Part shown: positions 36,486-45,324 of the stretch, one piece after another | Position numbering within the stretch: the stretch's first letter is position 1 | Layout of the letters: every line of letters begins with the position of its first letter | Assembly: GCA_019038745.1 (NCBI GenBank) | Contig: JAHOYV010000031.1 | Span: 1 to 56,084 of the forward strand | From: Gemmatimonadales bacterium | GTDB lineage: Bacteria > Krumholzibacteriota > Krumholzibacteriia > LZORAL124-64-63 | DNA: 56,084 nt | Direction: 5' to 3' | Notes under the pieces: generated by a model | Told to the model about the DNA's origin: nothing | Database searches by the model: none | Seen by the model: only the letters and a program-made list of their open reading frames with translations | Position numbers and translations under genes: made by a program

Positions 36486-38891
36486 ATGAAAGCTCCCAAA
36501 ACCCTGAGCACTTCGATATTTCGAAACATGGCCGTTATACTCGGCGCGGTTTGCCTCGGATTGGGCGTAGCCTGGATCGCCGGGGATATCGACCACCGGA
36601 CCGAGGACATGGGAGCAGCGGAGAACGCTTTCATCGAGGGCAGGAAAGCAGAAGTACGGGCCCTGGTTTGCCAACTGGTTGATGATGTTGAGTACCAAAT
36701 TGAAACCGCAGAGCAGACCCTGCAATCATCATTGAAAGAGCGCGTAAACCAGGCAGTGGCTCTGGCCTACCACATGAATGATCTGAATGGAAAAAAGCTC
36801 ACCCGGGAGGAACGGGTGGTCCTGGTTCGGGAGGCCGTTCGCTCCCTGCACCTCGACGATGACAGTGGATGTTACTTCATTCTGGATCTCCAGGGTCGGG
36901 TGATTCTTCACACGGATCACACGGATCACACGGATGCGGAAGGCATGGATCTGCGTTCGGTACAGGATCCCGCGGGGCACTTCGTAATACTGGAAATGCT
37001 GGAACTGGTCGCTGAGAAAGGGGAGGGTTCCTATTCCTATCTGTGGACCAAACCCGGGGTCGAGGGGAATGATCACAGGAAAACCTCCTTTATCCGTCTG
37101 TTTGAGCCATTGGGCCTGATTATCGGCACCGGCCAGTATTTCGAGGATTTCATTGCCCGTGAACAGGCGGTCATCCTGCGTCGGCTCGAAGAGGTGACCT
37201 TCGGCGAGGGTCGCTACGTTTTCGTCAACACCTACGACGGCACTGCCCTGGTCATCAGATCCGACAAGTACAAGCCGGGAGACAACCTCTGGGAGCTGAC
37301 CGATGCCAAGGGGTTGAAGATAATGCAGGAGGAGCGCCGGGCTGTTTCCAATCCCGAAGGTGATTTCATTTTCTACTCCTGGCTTGAGCCGGGATCTACG
37401 GAGCATGAGCGCAAAATATCCTTTCTCAAAGGAATCGAGCGGTGGCAGTGGATGATTGGGTCCGGAGTTCATCTAGATGAATTGGAGTCGGCCACTGCCC
37501 GCCAACGCGAGGCCGGTAGGTGGGTAATCATTCGCGTAGTGGCCCAGATTTTTCTGGCTTTCTTTTGCGCGTTCCTGGCTGCGCTTTTTATGACCAGACG
37601 GTTGTCGCGGAAAATCCAGGGAGAACTGGGGACAGTCGGAGCGCTTTTCAATGATGCAGTTTCCCATAATCGCCAGATAGACACTCCCAGCTTGGACTAC
37701 ACGGAATTTCGAGGATTCGCAGATTCGATGAATGAGATGATTGTTGAGCGCAGGAAAATAGAGCAGGAACTGCTCAATGCCCGTAACCTGGAATCCATCG
37801 GAGTACTGGCCGGAGGAATCGCCCACGACTTCAACAACCTCTTGACGGCGATCCTGGGCAACATTTCATTGGCAATGGAAGACGTGCCGTTGGGTGGTCC
37901 CGCCCATGAAGCACTGGAAAAGGCGGAAAACGCTTCCGAGCGTGCACGCGGCCTCACGGGGCAGTTGTTGGCTTTCGCCAAAGGGGGCTCACCGGTCCTA
38001 AGCCTGGAGAACCTGGGTGCCCTTATCCGGGAATCTGCGGAGTTTTCCCTTCGGGGTTCCAACGTGCAACTGGAGTTGGATATTCCGCAGGATCTTTGGC
38101 CCGCGGAAGTGGACACCGGTCAGTTCTCCCAGATAGTCGGGAACCTGGTTGTCAACGCCGACCAGGCCATGCCCACGGGGGGAATCCTGAACGTAAGCGC
38201 CATGAATGCGGAGTTGGAGGCCATGGAGGGTTCTTCCTTGCCCGGAGGCAACTATTTGGCCATTGAGTTTGCCGATAACGGGCAGGGAATCTCTTCGGAG
38301 AACCTGACCCGCATCTTCGATCCCTATTTCACCACCAAGTCGGACGGGAACGGGCTGGGCCTGGCTTCGGTGTACGCGATCATCAAGAACCACCAAGGGG
38401 AAATCAAGGTGGATTCGCCTCCCGGCAGCGGGACAGTAGTCAAAATATTGATTCCCGCCAGACGAGGGGAACAGACCAGCGCCAAAATCCCAGAGGAAGG
38501 CCCCGAAGCATTCAACGCCAGGGTTCTCGTGATGGACGACGATCCGGATGTGAGCAAGGTCTGCGGATTGATGCTGGAGCGGCTGGGATGCGAGGTGGAA
38601 TTCGCGAGGGACGGGGAGGAAACCCTGGCATCCTACGATCGGGAACGAGCTGTGGGACGAGGATTTGATCTGGTCATCTTGGATCTCACCATTCGCGACG
38701 GCATGGGCGGGCAGGAGACCATTGCGCACCTTCTGGATCGAAATCCCGAAGCCGTGGCGGCGGTCAGCTCCGGGTATTTCAATGACCCGGTAATGGCCCA
38801 GTATCGGGACTATGGATTCAAGGGAATGATCCGCAAACCCTACAACATGAAAGAATTGAGGTTAGCTCTGGGCCAGGTGTTGAAGGGATGA
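36486..38891 (+). CDS. Hybrid histidine kinase with tandem Cache sensor domains and receiver
   Basis: The 801-residue protein has TM1 (16-32), two periplasmic Cache units (about 55-210 and 220-340; the repeated landmarks are IIGTGQYFEDF and MIGSGVHLDEL), and TM2 (346-368). A short linker leads to HisKA with GGIAHDFNNLL (His about 445), HATPase with DNGQGISSENL and GNGLGLASVY, and a C-terminal receiver (678-801) with Asp about 733 in VILDLTI. It senses an extracytoplasmic small molecule and feeds a phosphorelay, possibly via the HPt protein. The first Cache unit holds a 9-bp triplication encoding HTDHTDHTD. ATG 36486 is preferred to TTG 36480. Confidence 0.92.
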   Translation: MKAPKTLSTSIFRNMAVILGAVCLGLGVAWIAGDIDHRTEDMGAAENAFIEGRKAEVRALVCQLVDDVEYQIETAEQTLQSSLKERVNQAVALAYHMNDLNGKKLTREERVVLVREAVRSLHLDDDSGCYFILDLQGRVILHTDHTDHTDAEGMDLRSVQDPAGHFVILEMLELVAEKGEGSYSYLWTKPGVEGNDHRKTSFIRLFEPLGLIIGTGQYFEDFIAREQAVILRRLEEVTFGEGRYVFVNTYDGTALVIRSDKYKPGDNLWELTDAKGLKIMQEERRAVSNPEGDFIFYSWLEPGSTEHERKISFLKGIERWQWMIGSGVHLDELESATARQREAGRWVIIRVVAQIFLAFFCAFLAALFMTRRLSRKIQGELGTVGALFNDAVSHNRQIDTPSLDYTEFRGFADSMNEMIVERRKIEQELLNARNLESIGVLAGGIAHDFNNLLTAILGNISLAMEDVPLGGPAHEALEKAENASERARGLTGQLLAFAKGGSPVLSLENLGALIRESAEFSLRGSNVQLELDIPQDLWPAEVDTGQFSQIVGNLVVNADQAMPTGGILNVSAMNAELEAMEGSSLPGGNYLAIEFADNGQGISSENLTRIFDPYFTTKSDGNGLGLASVYAIIKNHQGEIKVDSPPGSGTVVKILIPARRGEQTSAKIPEEGPEAFNARVLVMDDDPDVSKVCGLMLERLGCEVEFARDGEETLASYDRERAVGRGFDLVILDLTIRDGMGGQETIAHLLDRNPEAVAAVSSGYFNDPVMAQYRDYGFKGMIRKPYNMKELRLALGQVLKG
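36910..36936 (+). repeat. Three 9-bp tandem repeats in the kinase gene
   Basis: The unit cacacggat (or a phase of it) is repeated three times within about 27 bp. It encodes HTDHTDHTD in the first Cache domain, extending a loop next to AEGMDLRSVQD. The repeat keeps the frame and could change copy number by slippage. Confidence 0.6.
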
Positions 38892-38904
38892 AGTAGGTCG
38901 GGGA

Positions 38905-40272
38905 TCAGAAGGTCATCACATCGCCGAACTCGAAGGACCAATCGCCGCCCCTGGTTCGGGCCGCCTCGAACCTGATCTGCATCCGATCAATGTTCAGATG
39001 AATCCCCGTGCCCCAGCTCTGCATGGCCTCGGCCGGGTCGGCGCCGTGGAACCAGGTGTCCCCCGCGTCCGCGAAGGCGTGCACACCTACTCCGGCAAGA
39101 TCTCCCTGGGGTGAGATGCGCATCATGGTGATGGGCAGGCGGTATTCCGCAGTGAGAAGGTAGGCTTCATCGCCCTCTCGTGAGTCCGGGTGATACCCGC
39201 GCACGGTTTGGGATCCCCCGAAAAAACAAATATTGTCGAGTTGGGTGGGAGCGTCGGTCAGGCGTCCCCAGGCGCGTAGAGCCAATAGGTGATGGCCCTT
39301 GGGCAAGGGTAGGAAGCCCCGCAGGTCCAGGCTGCCTTCGGTGTAGGAGGTAAAATAAGAGCTTTCCCACCGCTTGACAGTGGCCTGGGCAAACACTCCC
39401 TGGCTGGGATACCAGGGATTGGAACGCGTATCCATCCCGATAGCGGCCCAAAGCGCCAACCGGGGTTGGGTTTCGATTGCGAACGACTCATCCCCTGCCG
39501 AACTGCCGACGCCCCGGTACGGCAGCTGCCAGCTGAATTCATCCCGGATCTGGAAGATCCCGTAGTCCATTTCGGTGACGAGAAAGAAAGGTTGTCGCGC
39601 GGTCCAGCGCAGGCTCAGGTCCAGGTTGGCCTTTCGATACCGAAAGGGCCTATAAACAAAATCCGCCTGTTCGCCCCGCACGACGGCCCGCATTTGAAGA
39701 CCCTTTTTCCCCAGGAACCAGGGTCTGGTCCAGGCCAGGCTGGCTCTCTGTATGTAGAGCATCGACAGATCGGCCCGCAGGGTTTCGCCTTGGCCGCGGA
39801 GGTTCGTATTTTCGGCCCAGGCCCCTACATAGTATTTATGACGTTGGCTGTAGCGTAGAAGTGGGCCGTACCCGAGAGTGTCTTCTTCCTCGAGCGTGAC
39901 GATCAAAATGACTTGGTCCGGTTCGGAGTCGTCGTATTCCATGTCCACAAAGGCGAAGCAGCCCATGTCCTCAAGGTGGTCCCACACTTCGTCCATGCGT
40001 TCCCTGGTAAATGGCTGCCCTGTTTTCAGGCCCATTTCCCGCAGGATGAAGGTGTCGTTCGTCCTGGAATTTCCTTCGAGTATTATTTCCACCAGAACCG
40101 GTTCGGCTTCCGATTCGGGCCCGTCACCGAAGACCGCAAACGAGGGAGAGGGCAGACAAAAACAACCAACGAAAACAGCCAAAGCCAAGACCAGGCAAAA
40201 GTTTTTGGCCCAGCCTGGCTTGACCCCGACAGGGGAAAATTTCCCAGCGGGAGATTTGGGAAGGATCAGCAT
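38905..40272 (-). CDS. Omp85-family outer-membrane beta-barrel protein with one POTRA domain
   Basis: The 455-residue protein has a signal peptide (cleavage near SPSFA, about residue 47). A single POTRA domain follows (about 60-135: VEIILEGNSRTNDTFILREMG-type start). A 16-strand-type barrel carries the Omp85 motif QTVRGYHPDS in strand 12-loop 6 and ends in a C-terminal Phe. Family members insert or translocate outer-membrane proteins (BamA/TamA) or act as simple translocators; one POTRA excludes a canonical BamA. It is convergent with the hybrid kinase (13 bp). Confidence 0.85.
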   Translation of the reverse strand: MLILPKSPAGKFSPVGVKPGWAKNFCLVLALAVFVGCFCLPSPSFAVFGDGPESEAEPVLVEIILEGNSRTNDTFILREMGLKTGQPFTRERMDEVWDHLEDMGCFAFVDMEYDDSEPDQVILIVTLEEEDTLGYGPLLRYSQRHKYYVGAWAENTNLRGQGETLRADLSMLYIQRASLAWTRPWFLGKKGLQMRAVVRGEQADFVYRPFRYRKANLDLSLRWTARQPFFLVTEMDYGIFQIRDEFSWQLPYRGVGSSAGDESFAIETQPRLALWAAIGMDTRSNPWYPSQGVFAQATVKRWESSYFTSYTEGSLDLRGFLPLPKGHHLLALRAWGRLTDAPTQLDNICFFGGSQTVRGYHPDSREGDEAYLLTAEYRLPITMMRISPQGDLAGVGVHAFADAGDTWFHGADPAEAMQSWGTGIHLNIDRMQIRFEAARTRGGDWSFEFGDVMTF

Positions 40273-40333
40273 CAAGTACGGACTTCCTGGAGGTTCCTAA
40301 TCCCTTACGAATTCATTACGAACCGATTAAGGC

Positions 40334-41047
40334 TCAATTATGAACCAACCCGGAAAATTGTCCAGTCCTCTCGCTCGGATTGTGTTCAATCGGCGGGGCT
40401 GCCGTGTAGACAGCCAACTGGGAACACTTCAACCCGTGTCCGGACAGGCGCTCCGTAATTTCCTCCACACCGGCGTGCATCAGCCTGGATTGAATTTCCA
40501 CTTCAGAAGCCTGGCCGTCGGGAAATGATGACTCCAAGGCGGTGGACAGGGCGCCACGCGTTGCCGCGTCGATCGACTGGTTAATGGATTGTTCATCCCA
40601 GCAGGTGGTTTTATCAAGGAAGGAACGGTAAAAACGGGCAGGAGCATCAATTTGCAGGGAACAATGTCCGATTGTATCAAGGCAATGCTGGTTTTTCCAG
40701 TTGACCGGATCCAGCTTGGTCCAGCGTAGCTTGATGGTCTGGTTGGCAGCCAGGAAGATCAGGCTTGAGGAAGTGGAGATCTGCTTCCGGCTGTTGCCGA
40801 TTTCCAGCTGGTGTGAACCCTCGAGGTAAACGGCCTGAAGGCTGTTGTCGTCGACCAGCAGGGCAAATTGTCCAGGCTCAAGAGAAAGCCGAATACGCTT
40901 GCCACGCAGAAATTCCAGGTCCAGGGGACCCTGAACGAGTCCGCTTTCCGGGTCCACCGACCACTCCATCCCGTTGTCCTGGGCAGGGAAAGCTCCCCAC
41001 TTGCGGCCGCTGGTCAGTCCCGTACGGTCTTCATCAGCCCTGTTCAT
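40334..41047 (-). CDS. SPFH-domain-like protein of unknown function
   Basis: The 237-residue protein is not a named family I recognise. Its middle has SPFH-like features: LEPGQFALLVDDNSLQAVYLEGSH near residue 60, a long strand region, RFYRSFL, and a C-terminal segment where EITERLSGHGLKCSQLAVYTAAPP resembles the end of SPFH domains. It has no signal peptide or membrane segment. A Trp-containing N-terminal stretch (about 15-40) precedes it. The ATG overlaps the upstream stop (ATGA), so it is coupled to the helical protein. The related bacterial YdjI/virion-core-like SPFH group is a possible relative (inference). Confidence 0.6.
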   Translation of the reverse strand: MNRADEDRTGLTSGRKWGAFPAQDNGMEWSVDPESGLVQGPLDLEFLRGKRIRLSLEPGQFALLVDDNSLQAVYLEGSHQLEIGNSRKQISTSSSLIFLAANQTIKLRWTKLDPVNWKNQHCLDTIGHCSLQIDAPARFYRSFLDKTTCWDEQSINQSIDAATRGALSTALESSFPDGQASEVEIQSRLMHAGVEEITERLSGHGLKCSQLAVYTAAPPIEHNPSERTGQFSGLVHN

Positions 41048-41577
41048 AATGATTCTCTCCCCGGCCAGGTAAATTCGGATTCCCACCCTAATCCCAACAG
41101 ATAATTGCGTTCCTCGGTCATCTCGCTGAAGATCGACAGGTCCCGGCCAAGCAGATCCGCCTCGGTCTTGAACCAGATGTTCGCGGGAATTCCCGACTCC
41201 AGCTTGCGCACTAATTCGGTGGCCTTTTCTATGATCAGGATCAGCCTGGTATCAAGCTCTTCCAATTCATGGATGGTGTTGTCGCAGTGGCCGACCAGGC
41301 AAACATCGCCTTCGCGGTCCAGACGCCGGAAGATCATCCCGATTCGATCGACCAGCCCGTCAATTTTGACTTCCTGTTCCGAACTCAGGAGTTGGGATTG
41401 TTTCTCGGCGATTGTCAGCAGACGGTCTCCACATTCCTTGAGCATGGTGCCCAGGGCCCGGCGGAAGGAACGCTCTGCTTCGGCAGCCCGGTCGTCGGTG
41501 CGATAGCTGGTGTACCGGGGCATCTTTTCCATCAGAGCCGTCATTTCGGAAAAGCTTATTCTGGCTGAGGTTCGCAT
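41044..41577 (-). CDS. Helical protein of unknown function, partner of SPFH-like protein
   Basis: The 177-residue protein has no recognised domain. It is almost entirely predicted helix (about 30-165), with heptad-like hydrophobic spacing through ERSFRRALGTMLKECGDRLL and LDTRLILIIEKATELVRKL. It lacks a signal peptide. Two cysteines (in ECGD and GHCDN) are not arranged as a metal site. It is the first gene of a two-gene unit: its stop overlaps the SPFH-like start by 4 bp. GGAG stands 7 nt before the ATG. Its role must be tied to the partner; I propose none. Confidence 0.55.
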   Translation of the reverse strand: MRTSARISFSEMTALMEKMPRYTSYRTDDRAAEAERSFRRALGTMLKECGDRLLTIAEKQSQLLSSEQEVKIDGLVDRIGMIFRRLDREGDVCLVGHCDNTIHELEELDTRLILIIEKATELVRKLESGIPANIWFKTEADLLGRDLSIFSEMTEERNYLLGLGWESEFTWPGRESL

Positions 41578-41871
41578 GTCTGTTCTCCGAGTGTTCCGTG
41601 CTGTGTTTCCATTCCGGGGATGGCCTGGTTTTGTTGCGGCCTGCCCGGTTGATGTCCTTACTGCACAGGAAACGGCAAGGAACGTTCCACCCCCTGAAGG
41701 CAGGATGGACCCAGGGAAGGAAAGATAGGAATCCAGGAGGTTTAGGACTGATTTAGAAAAAGCATAAAACAGCTTAAGGCCCTACGTGAGCCTTGAATGG
41801 GGCTGTTCGCTCCAGGAAAGAGGGCATTTCGCAAGAAAATTGAAAAGATCCTAAGAATTATGCAATTACAG
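41578..41871. other. Intergenic region with weak terminator-like hairpin
   Basis: This stretch of 294 bp has no convincing gene. On the minus strand a hairpin pairs AAGGC (41776-41780) with GCCTT (41790-41794). It is followed within about 20 nt by TTTT and TTTTT runs and could end the FAH-family transcript. Purine-rich G/A clusters lie upstream of the helical gene's leader. Confidence 0.4.
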
Positions 41872-42786
41872 CTAGGTTTGGGGTTTCCAGCGCTGAACCG
41901 GATTGCTAAGGGTTCCAATACCCTCGATTTCAACTTCCACCACGTCGCCGGGTTTGAGGAATATCTGGGGATCACGGAAAGCACCGACCCCGCCTGGAGT
42001 TCCGGTCGAGATGATATCTCCGGGCAGGAGGGTCATATTGGCGCTGGCGTGGCGGATCAGCTCGTCCACCTGGAATATTAGCTGTCCGGTGTTGCTCTCC
42101 TGCATGATCTGGCCATTCCAACGGCAGCGAATATCCAGGCCGGCGGCCAGGTCGGGCAGCTCATCGGGCGTTACGATCCAGGGTCCGCACGGTCCGCCGG
42201 TGTCGATACTCTTGCCCCGGAAGAACTGCTTGTCCGCGTATTGTGCGGCACGGTCCGAGATATCGTTGAAGCACGTATAGCCGGCGATGTGGTCGCGAGC
42301 CCGCTCTCGAGTGATACGCCGTCCGGGTCGTCCGATGACGACGGCCAACTCGGCTTCGGCGTCCACCTGGTCCAGGTCCTCGGGCAATTCGATAGGTCCG
42401 CCGGGTATTTGAAGACAGGACGGTGCTTTGCTGAAAAGCATGGGACGAGGGGGAAGGGGCTTATTCTGCTCTTCGGCGTGATCCCGGTAGTTCATGCCCA
42501 CCGCAATGATTTTCGAGGGCAGGACGATGGGGGAAAGCAGGGTCACCTGCTTCAAGTCAAAGAAGGGTAGTGGCAGGGGGTTGCCTACCTGGCAGATCGT
42601 CTCCATCTCGGCCAGTTGTCCGGTGTGGCGGTTGAATTCCAGGCGTACCTGGTCCAGTACCGGAAACAGCGCGTGCCAGTTGCCCGGCAGGGATGGGTTG
42701 GACGCGATCAGGTCCAATCCCACGAATTCGCTCAGGGCCAATCCTGGACGGATATTGGACCCCTGCGTGTAGGTAATTAGTTTCAT
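41872..42786 (-). CDS. Fumarylacetoacetate hydrolase family protein
   Basis: The 304-residue protein has the FAH-domain pattern: KIIAVGMNYRDHAEEQNKPLPPRP, a metal-binding Glu block DAEAELAVVIG, GYTCFNDISDRAAQ, and GDIISTGTPGGVGAFRDP near the C-terminus. Such enzymes cleave C-C bonds or decarboxylate 2-oxo acids from aromatic-compound or sugar-acid breakdown; the substrate is unknown. ATG 42786 (MKLITY) matches the family N-terminus, but it is preceded by CCCCCC with no Shine-Dalgarno. In-frame ATG 42831 has GGTGGAG about 12 nt upstream. It probably follows hsp20 in one transcript. Confidence 0.85.
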   Translation of the reverse strand: MKLITYTQGSNIRPGLALSEFVGLDLIASNPSLPGNWHALFPVLDQVRLEFNRHTGQLAEMETICQVGNPLPLPFFDLKQVTLLSPIVLPSKIIAVGMNYRDHAEEQNKPLPPRPMLFSKAPSCLQIPGGPIELPEDLDQVDAEAELAVVIGRPGRRITRERARDHIAGYTCFNDISDRAAQYADKQFFRGKSIDTGGPCGPWIVTPDELPDLAAGLDIRCRWNGQIMQESNTGQLIFQVDELIRHASANMTLLPGDIISTGTPGGVGAFRDPQIFLKPGDVVEVEIEGIGTLSNPVQRWKPQT

Positions 42787-42874
42787 GGGGGGATAATGGC
42801 AGGGCTGACCGGGTTTGGCCAGCCCCATCATTCACATATTTGCTCCACCATGCATACCGGAGAAATGTCCCTGT

Positions 42875-43294
42875 CTACTTGATCTCGATCCGCCGCGGCA
42901 GACTTTTCTCGGATTTGGGAAGAACCAATTGCAGAACGCCGTCGTTCAACTGGGCGGATATTTGGTCCATCTCAACTGCATTGGACAAGGTGAAGGAACG
43001 GGAAAAGGCGGTGTGGTCAGCTCTCTCGCGCCGTCGGGATTCGAATTCCTCCGGGATGTCCCATTTGCGTTCGGCCTTTACTACAAGCAGCTGGTTCTCC
43101 AAGTTGATATCCAGGTCCTCGCTCTTGATCCCGGGCATGTCCATCACGATGCGAAATTCGTGAGCGCCTTCGAGGATATCCGCCCTGGGAGATGCGGTGT
43201 GGACAGGGTCATCTTGGCCAAAGGCTTCGAAGTGGTTGTTCAGGGCGGCATCGATCATACGGCTCATGGGAATCATTGTGCTCAGCGTATTCAT
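42875..43294 (-). CDS. Hsp20/alpha-crystallin small heat-shock protein
   Basis: The 139-residue protein has a short N-terminal arm and an alpha-crystallin domain (about 38-130) with PRADILEGAHEFRIVMDMPG, ERADHTAFSRSFTLSNAVEMD and DGVLQLVLPK. The C-terminal IEI is the IxI motif used in oligomer assembly. It should hold unfolded cytosolic proteins in a refoldable state under stress. AGGAGG stands 7 nt before the ATG. The leader contains a 17-nt-spaced duplication. The gene starts divergently from a barrel-protein gene with a palindromic stretch between. Confidence 0.93.
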   Translation of the reverse strand: MNTLSTMIPMSRMIDAALNNHFEAFGQDDPVHTASPRADILEGAHEFRIVMDMPGIKSEDLDINLENQLLVVKAERKWDIPEEFESRRRERADHTAFSRSFTLSNAVEMDQISAQLNDGVLQLVLPKSEKSLPRRIEIK

Positions 43295-43305
43295 TTCTGG
43301 TCCTC

Positions 43306-43336
43306 CTGGTTTTCTTGTGCTACTGGTTTTCTTGTG
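43306..43336 (-). repeat. Direct repeat in the hsp20 leader
   Basis: Two exact 14-bp copies (43306-43319 and 43323-43336), separated by 3 bp, lie just upstream of the Shine-Dalgarno of hsp20. Their sense strand is CACAAGAAAACCAG. The gene-proximal copy runs straight into the AGGAGG ribosome binding site. Confidence 0.6.
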
Positions 43337-43404
43337 TTAGTAGTTGCGCCATCATTACGGCGATTGATTGGCTTTAGGCTCTCTTAATCAATGATCATGC
43401 CCAA

Positions 43405-43426
43405 GGAAAAATATTTCCGCGGGAAA
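43405..43426. promoter_or_regulatory. Overlapping inverted repeats between hsp20 and the barrel-protein gene
   Basis: GGAAA (43405-43409), TTTCC (43414-43418) and GGAAA (43422-43426) form two overlapping dyads. The outer arms AAGG and CCTT extend the symmetry. This is the divergent control region for hsp20 (minus) and the 43510 gene (plus). An operator role is a guess from symmetry and position. Confidence 0.35.
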
Positions 43427-43509
43427 CCTTCAACTTGTTGAATAGTAAAGAGATAAACAAATTCAAGCTGGTTCCTGGGCGGATCAGAAGAAGGCGGGAA
43501 GCAAACCAC

Positions 43510-45315
43510 GTGGCAGAAAAACCAAGACAAAATGACACCACTGCCAGTCGACTTGTCCGGTTTTTCCTGACATCAACCCTCTTGCTCTTGGGAAACATGG
43601 GATCACTGGCCGCCGATTCACCTTCCGGGACGGATCTCGTGGTGGGAAGTATTCAGATCGAGTCTCGGGATATTTTCTCCCAGCAGGAAGCACACCAGGC
43701 TCCCATACTGTTAAGGGCTATGCGGCAGGGAATGAACGGGCTTCATGTCAACACCCGCAGGTGGGTAATCACACAGGAGCTGCTTTTCGCCGAAGGTGAT
43801 CCCTTTGTGCCTGAGGCTCTGGCCGAGACCGAGCGCAATCTTCGCTCCCTGGGTTTTTTGAACGAAATTCAGGTCACGGCGATCGATACCACGGATCAGG
43901 GCCGGGTCAACATCCTGGTCAGCGCGAGGGAGTCCTGGTCTCTCAACAGCGCCGTGGCCTATACCCTTGCCTCGGGTGGGAATCAGCGTTGGAGTTTAAG
44001 TCTTTCGGACCGGAACGTGCTGGGTTACGGCTTTACCATGGGGGCGGGGCTGGGCGCCGACAAGATCAGCTCCTTCAAAAACGTCTGGTTTCGAAAACGA
44101 CGTGTTCTGGGCTCCCGGATGCTGGTCGGCGGCCACTTCGGCCAGCCGGTGTATGGGCACAGCCATGTAGTTACGGTGTCACGGCCGTTCTACGCACTTG
44201 ACGACACTTGGGGATTGGAATGCCTGGCCTGGGATTCCTTGTCCCACAGTCGATATTTTTTGAGCAACGCTTCCACGCTGGGATCCGACCCCACGCAGGA
44301 AGCCAGCCTCTACGCGGATCTTCCGGCGGATCGTACCGGCATCGAATTCAGTTTCCGATTCCGGCTGGGCGGTTCCGGTCCCGTAACGGCAACCGAGTTG
44401 GAAGCCGATCCACCGGTGGATCGCAACGGAAGCCGTATCTGGCGATTGGGCGCGGGTGCGCGAATCCTGAAGATCGCTTACCGGACCGGGGACCAAACAT
44501 CCTGGTTGCTATCCGATGGACGTTGGGCGGATCTGTCATCCCTGCTGGATCCGGGGCAGCCGCTTACCCGTACCCAGGGAACTGAAGTTTTTCCTTATCT
44601 CCATCTGGGAACCCGGGGACGCCATTGGGCGCAGGGCCGTTTCGTAAACAACTACGGCTCGATCGAGGATATTTCCCTGGCTTGGCTAATGGATTTGAAG
44701 CTGGGTCCCAACGGCCAGGCGATCGGTTCGAACACCGCAGCCGGAGGATCATCCTACCGGGCGGAATTGGGATTGATTCGCTTTCTGCGCCTGGGTGGTG
44801 GTTTCCTGAGACTGCAGGGGGCGGGTTTGGCCCAAACAGGCGCCAAGGAGAACCGAATGTATCACTACAATGTAATGACGGGATGGACCCGGGCCACCGG
44901 TTCAGATAGGGTCCCCTGGTTGACCAGGATCCACGCCGAATACGGGCAAGGGGAGAATCTAGCACCTAACAAAGTCTTTCTGCTGGGCTTGGATCGCGGC
45001 ATCAGAACCCTGGAATTCGACGGAATGGCCGGTGACCGCTTGGCCCGGTGGAATGCCGAGCAGGGCCTGGTTTTGCCCTGGACTCCACTGGGGCTTTTCA
45101 AATCGGGCGCCGCGGTGTTTTATAGTGGTGGATGTGCCTGGTGGAATGACGAGGACCGGGACCTTGGTGATGCCCGGCATGAAGTGGGCATGGGGTTGCG
45201 TTTCGGTCCGACCCGATCTTCCCGGGCCCAGACAACCCGCCTGGATCTGACCTGGAACCTGGACGATTTTTCTGCCGGTCCGGTGCTCACATCGGTGACC
45301 CGCGGCACTTTTTAG
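43510..45315 (+). CDS. Outer-membrane beta-barrel protein with N-terminal POTRA-like domain
   Basis: From GTG 43510 the product is 601 residues with a signal peptide (about 1-37, hydrophobic core LTSTLLLLGNMG). A POTRA-like unit (about 65-145) includes RRWVITQELLFAEGDPFVPEALAETERNLRSL. A long beta-rich region with alternating aromatic strands follows and ends in a C-terminal Phe, as for outer-membrane barrels. It resembles Omp85/TamA-type proteins but I see no clear VRGF motif, so its subfamily is open. An AGAAGGCGGGAAG precedes the GTG. The frame also opens at TTG 43435. It is directly coupled to the flippase gene (stop and SD overlap). Confidence 0.7.
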   Translation: MAEKPRQNDTTASRLVRFFLTSTLLLLGNMGSLAADSPSGTDLVVGSIQIESRDIFSQQEAHQAPILLRAMRQGMNGLHVNTRRWVITQELLFAEGDPFVPEALAETERNLRSLGFLNEIQVTAIDTTDQGRVNILVSARESWSLNSAVAYTLASGGNQRWSLSLSDRNVLGYGFTMGAGLGADKISSFKNVWFRKRRVLGSRMLVGGHFGQPVYGHSHVVTVSRPFYALDDTWGLECLAWDSLSHSRYFLSNASTLGSDPTQEASLYADLPADRTGIEFSFRFRLGGSGPVTATELEADPPVDRNGSRIWRLGAGARILKIAYRTGDQTSWLLSDGRWADLSSLLDPGQPLTRTQGTEVFPYLHLGTRGRHWAQGRFVNNYGSIEDISLAWLMDLKLGPNGQAIGSNTAAGGSSYRAELGLIRFLRLGGGFLRLQGAGLAQTGAKENRMYHYNVMTGWTRATGSDRVPWLTRIHAEYGQGENLAPNKVFLLGLDRGIRTLEFDGMAGDRLARWNAEQGLVLPWTPLGLFKSGAAVFYSGGCAWWNDEDRDLGDARHEVGMGLRFGPTRSSRAQTTRLDLTWNLDDFSAGPVLTSVTRGTF

Positions 45316-45324
45316 GAGATGGTG

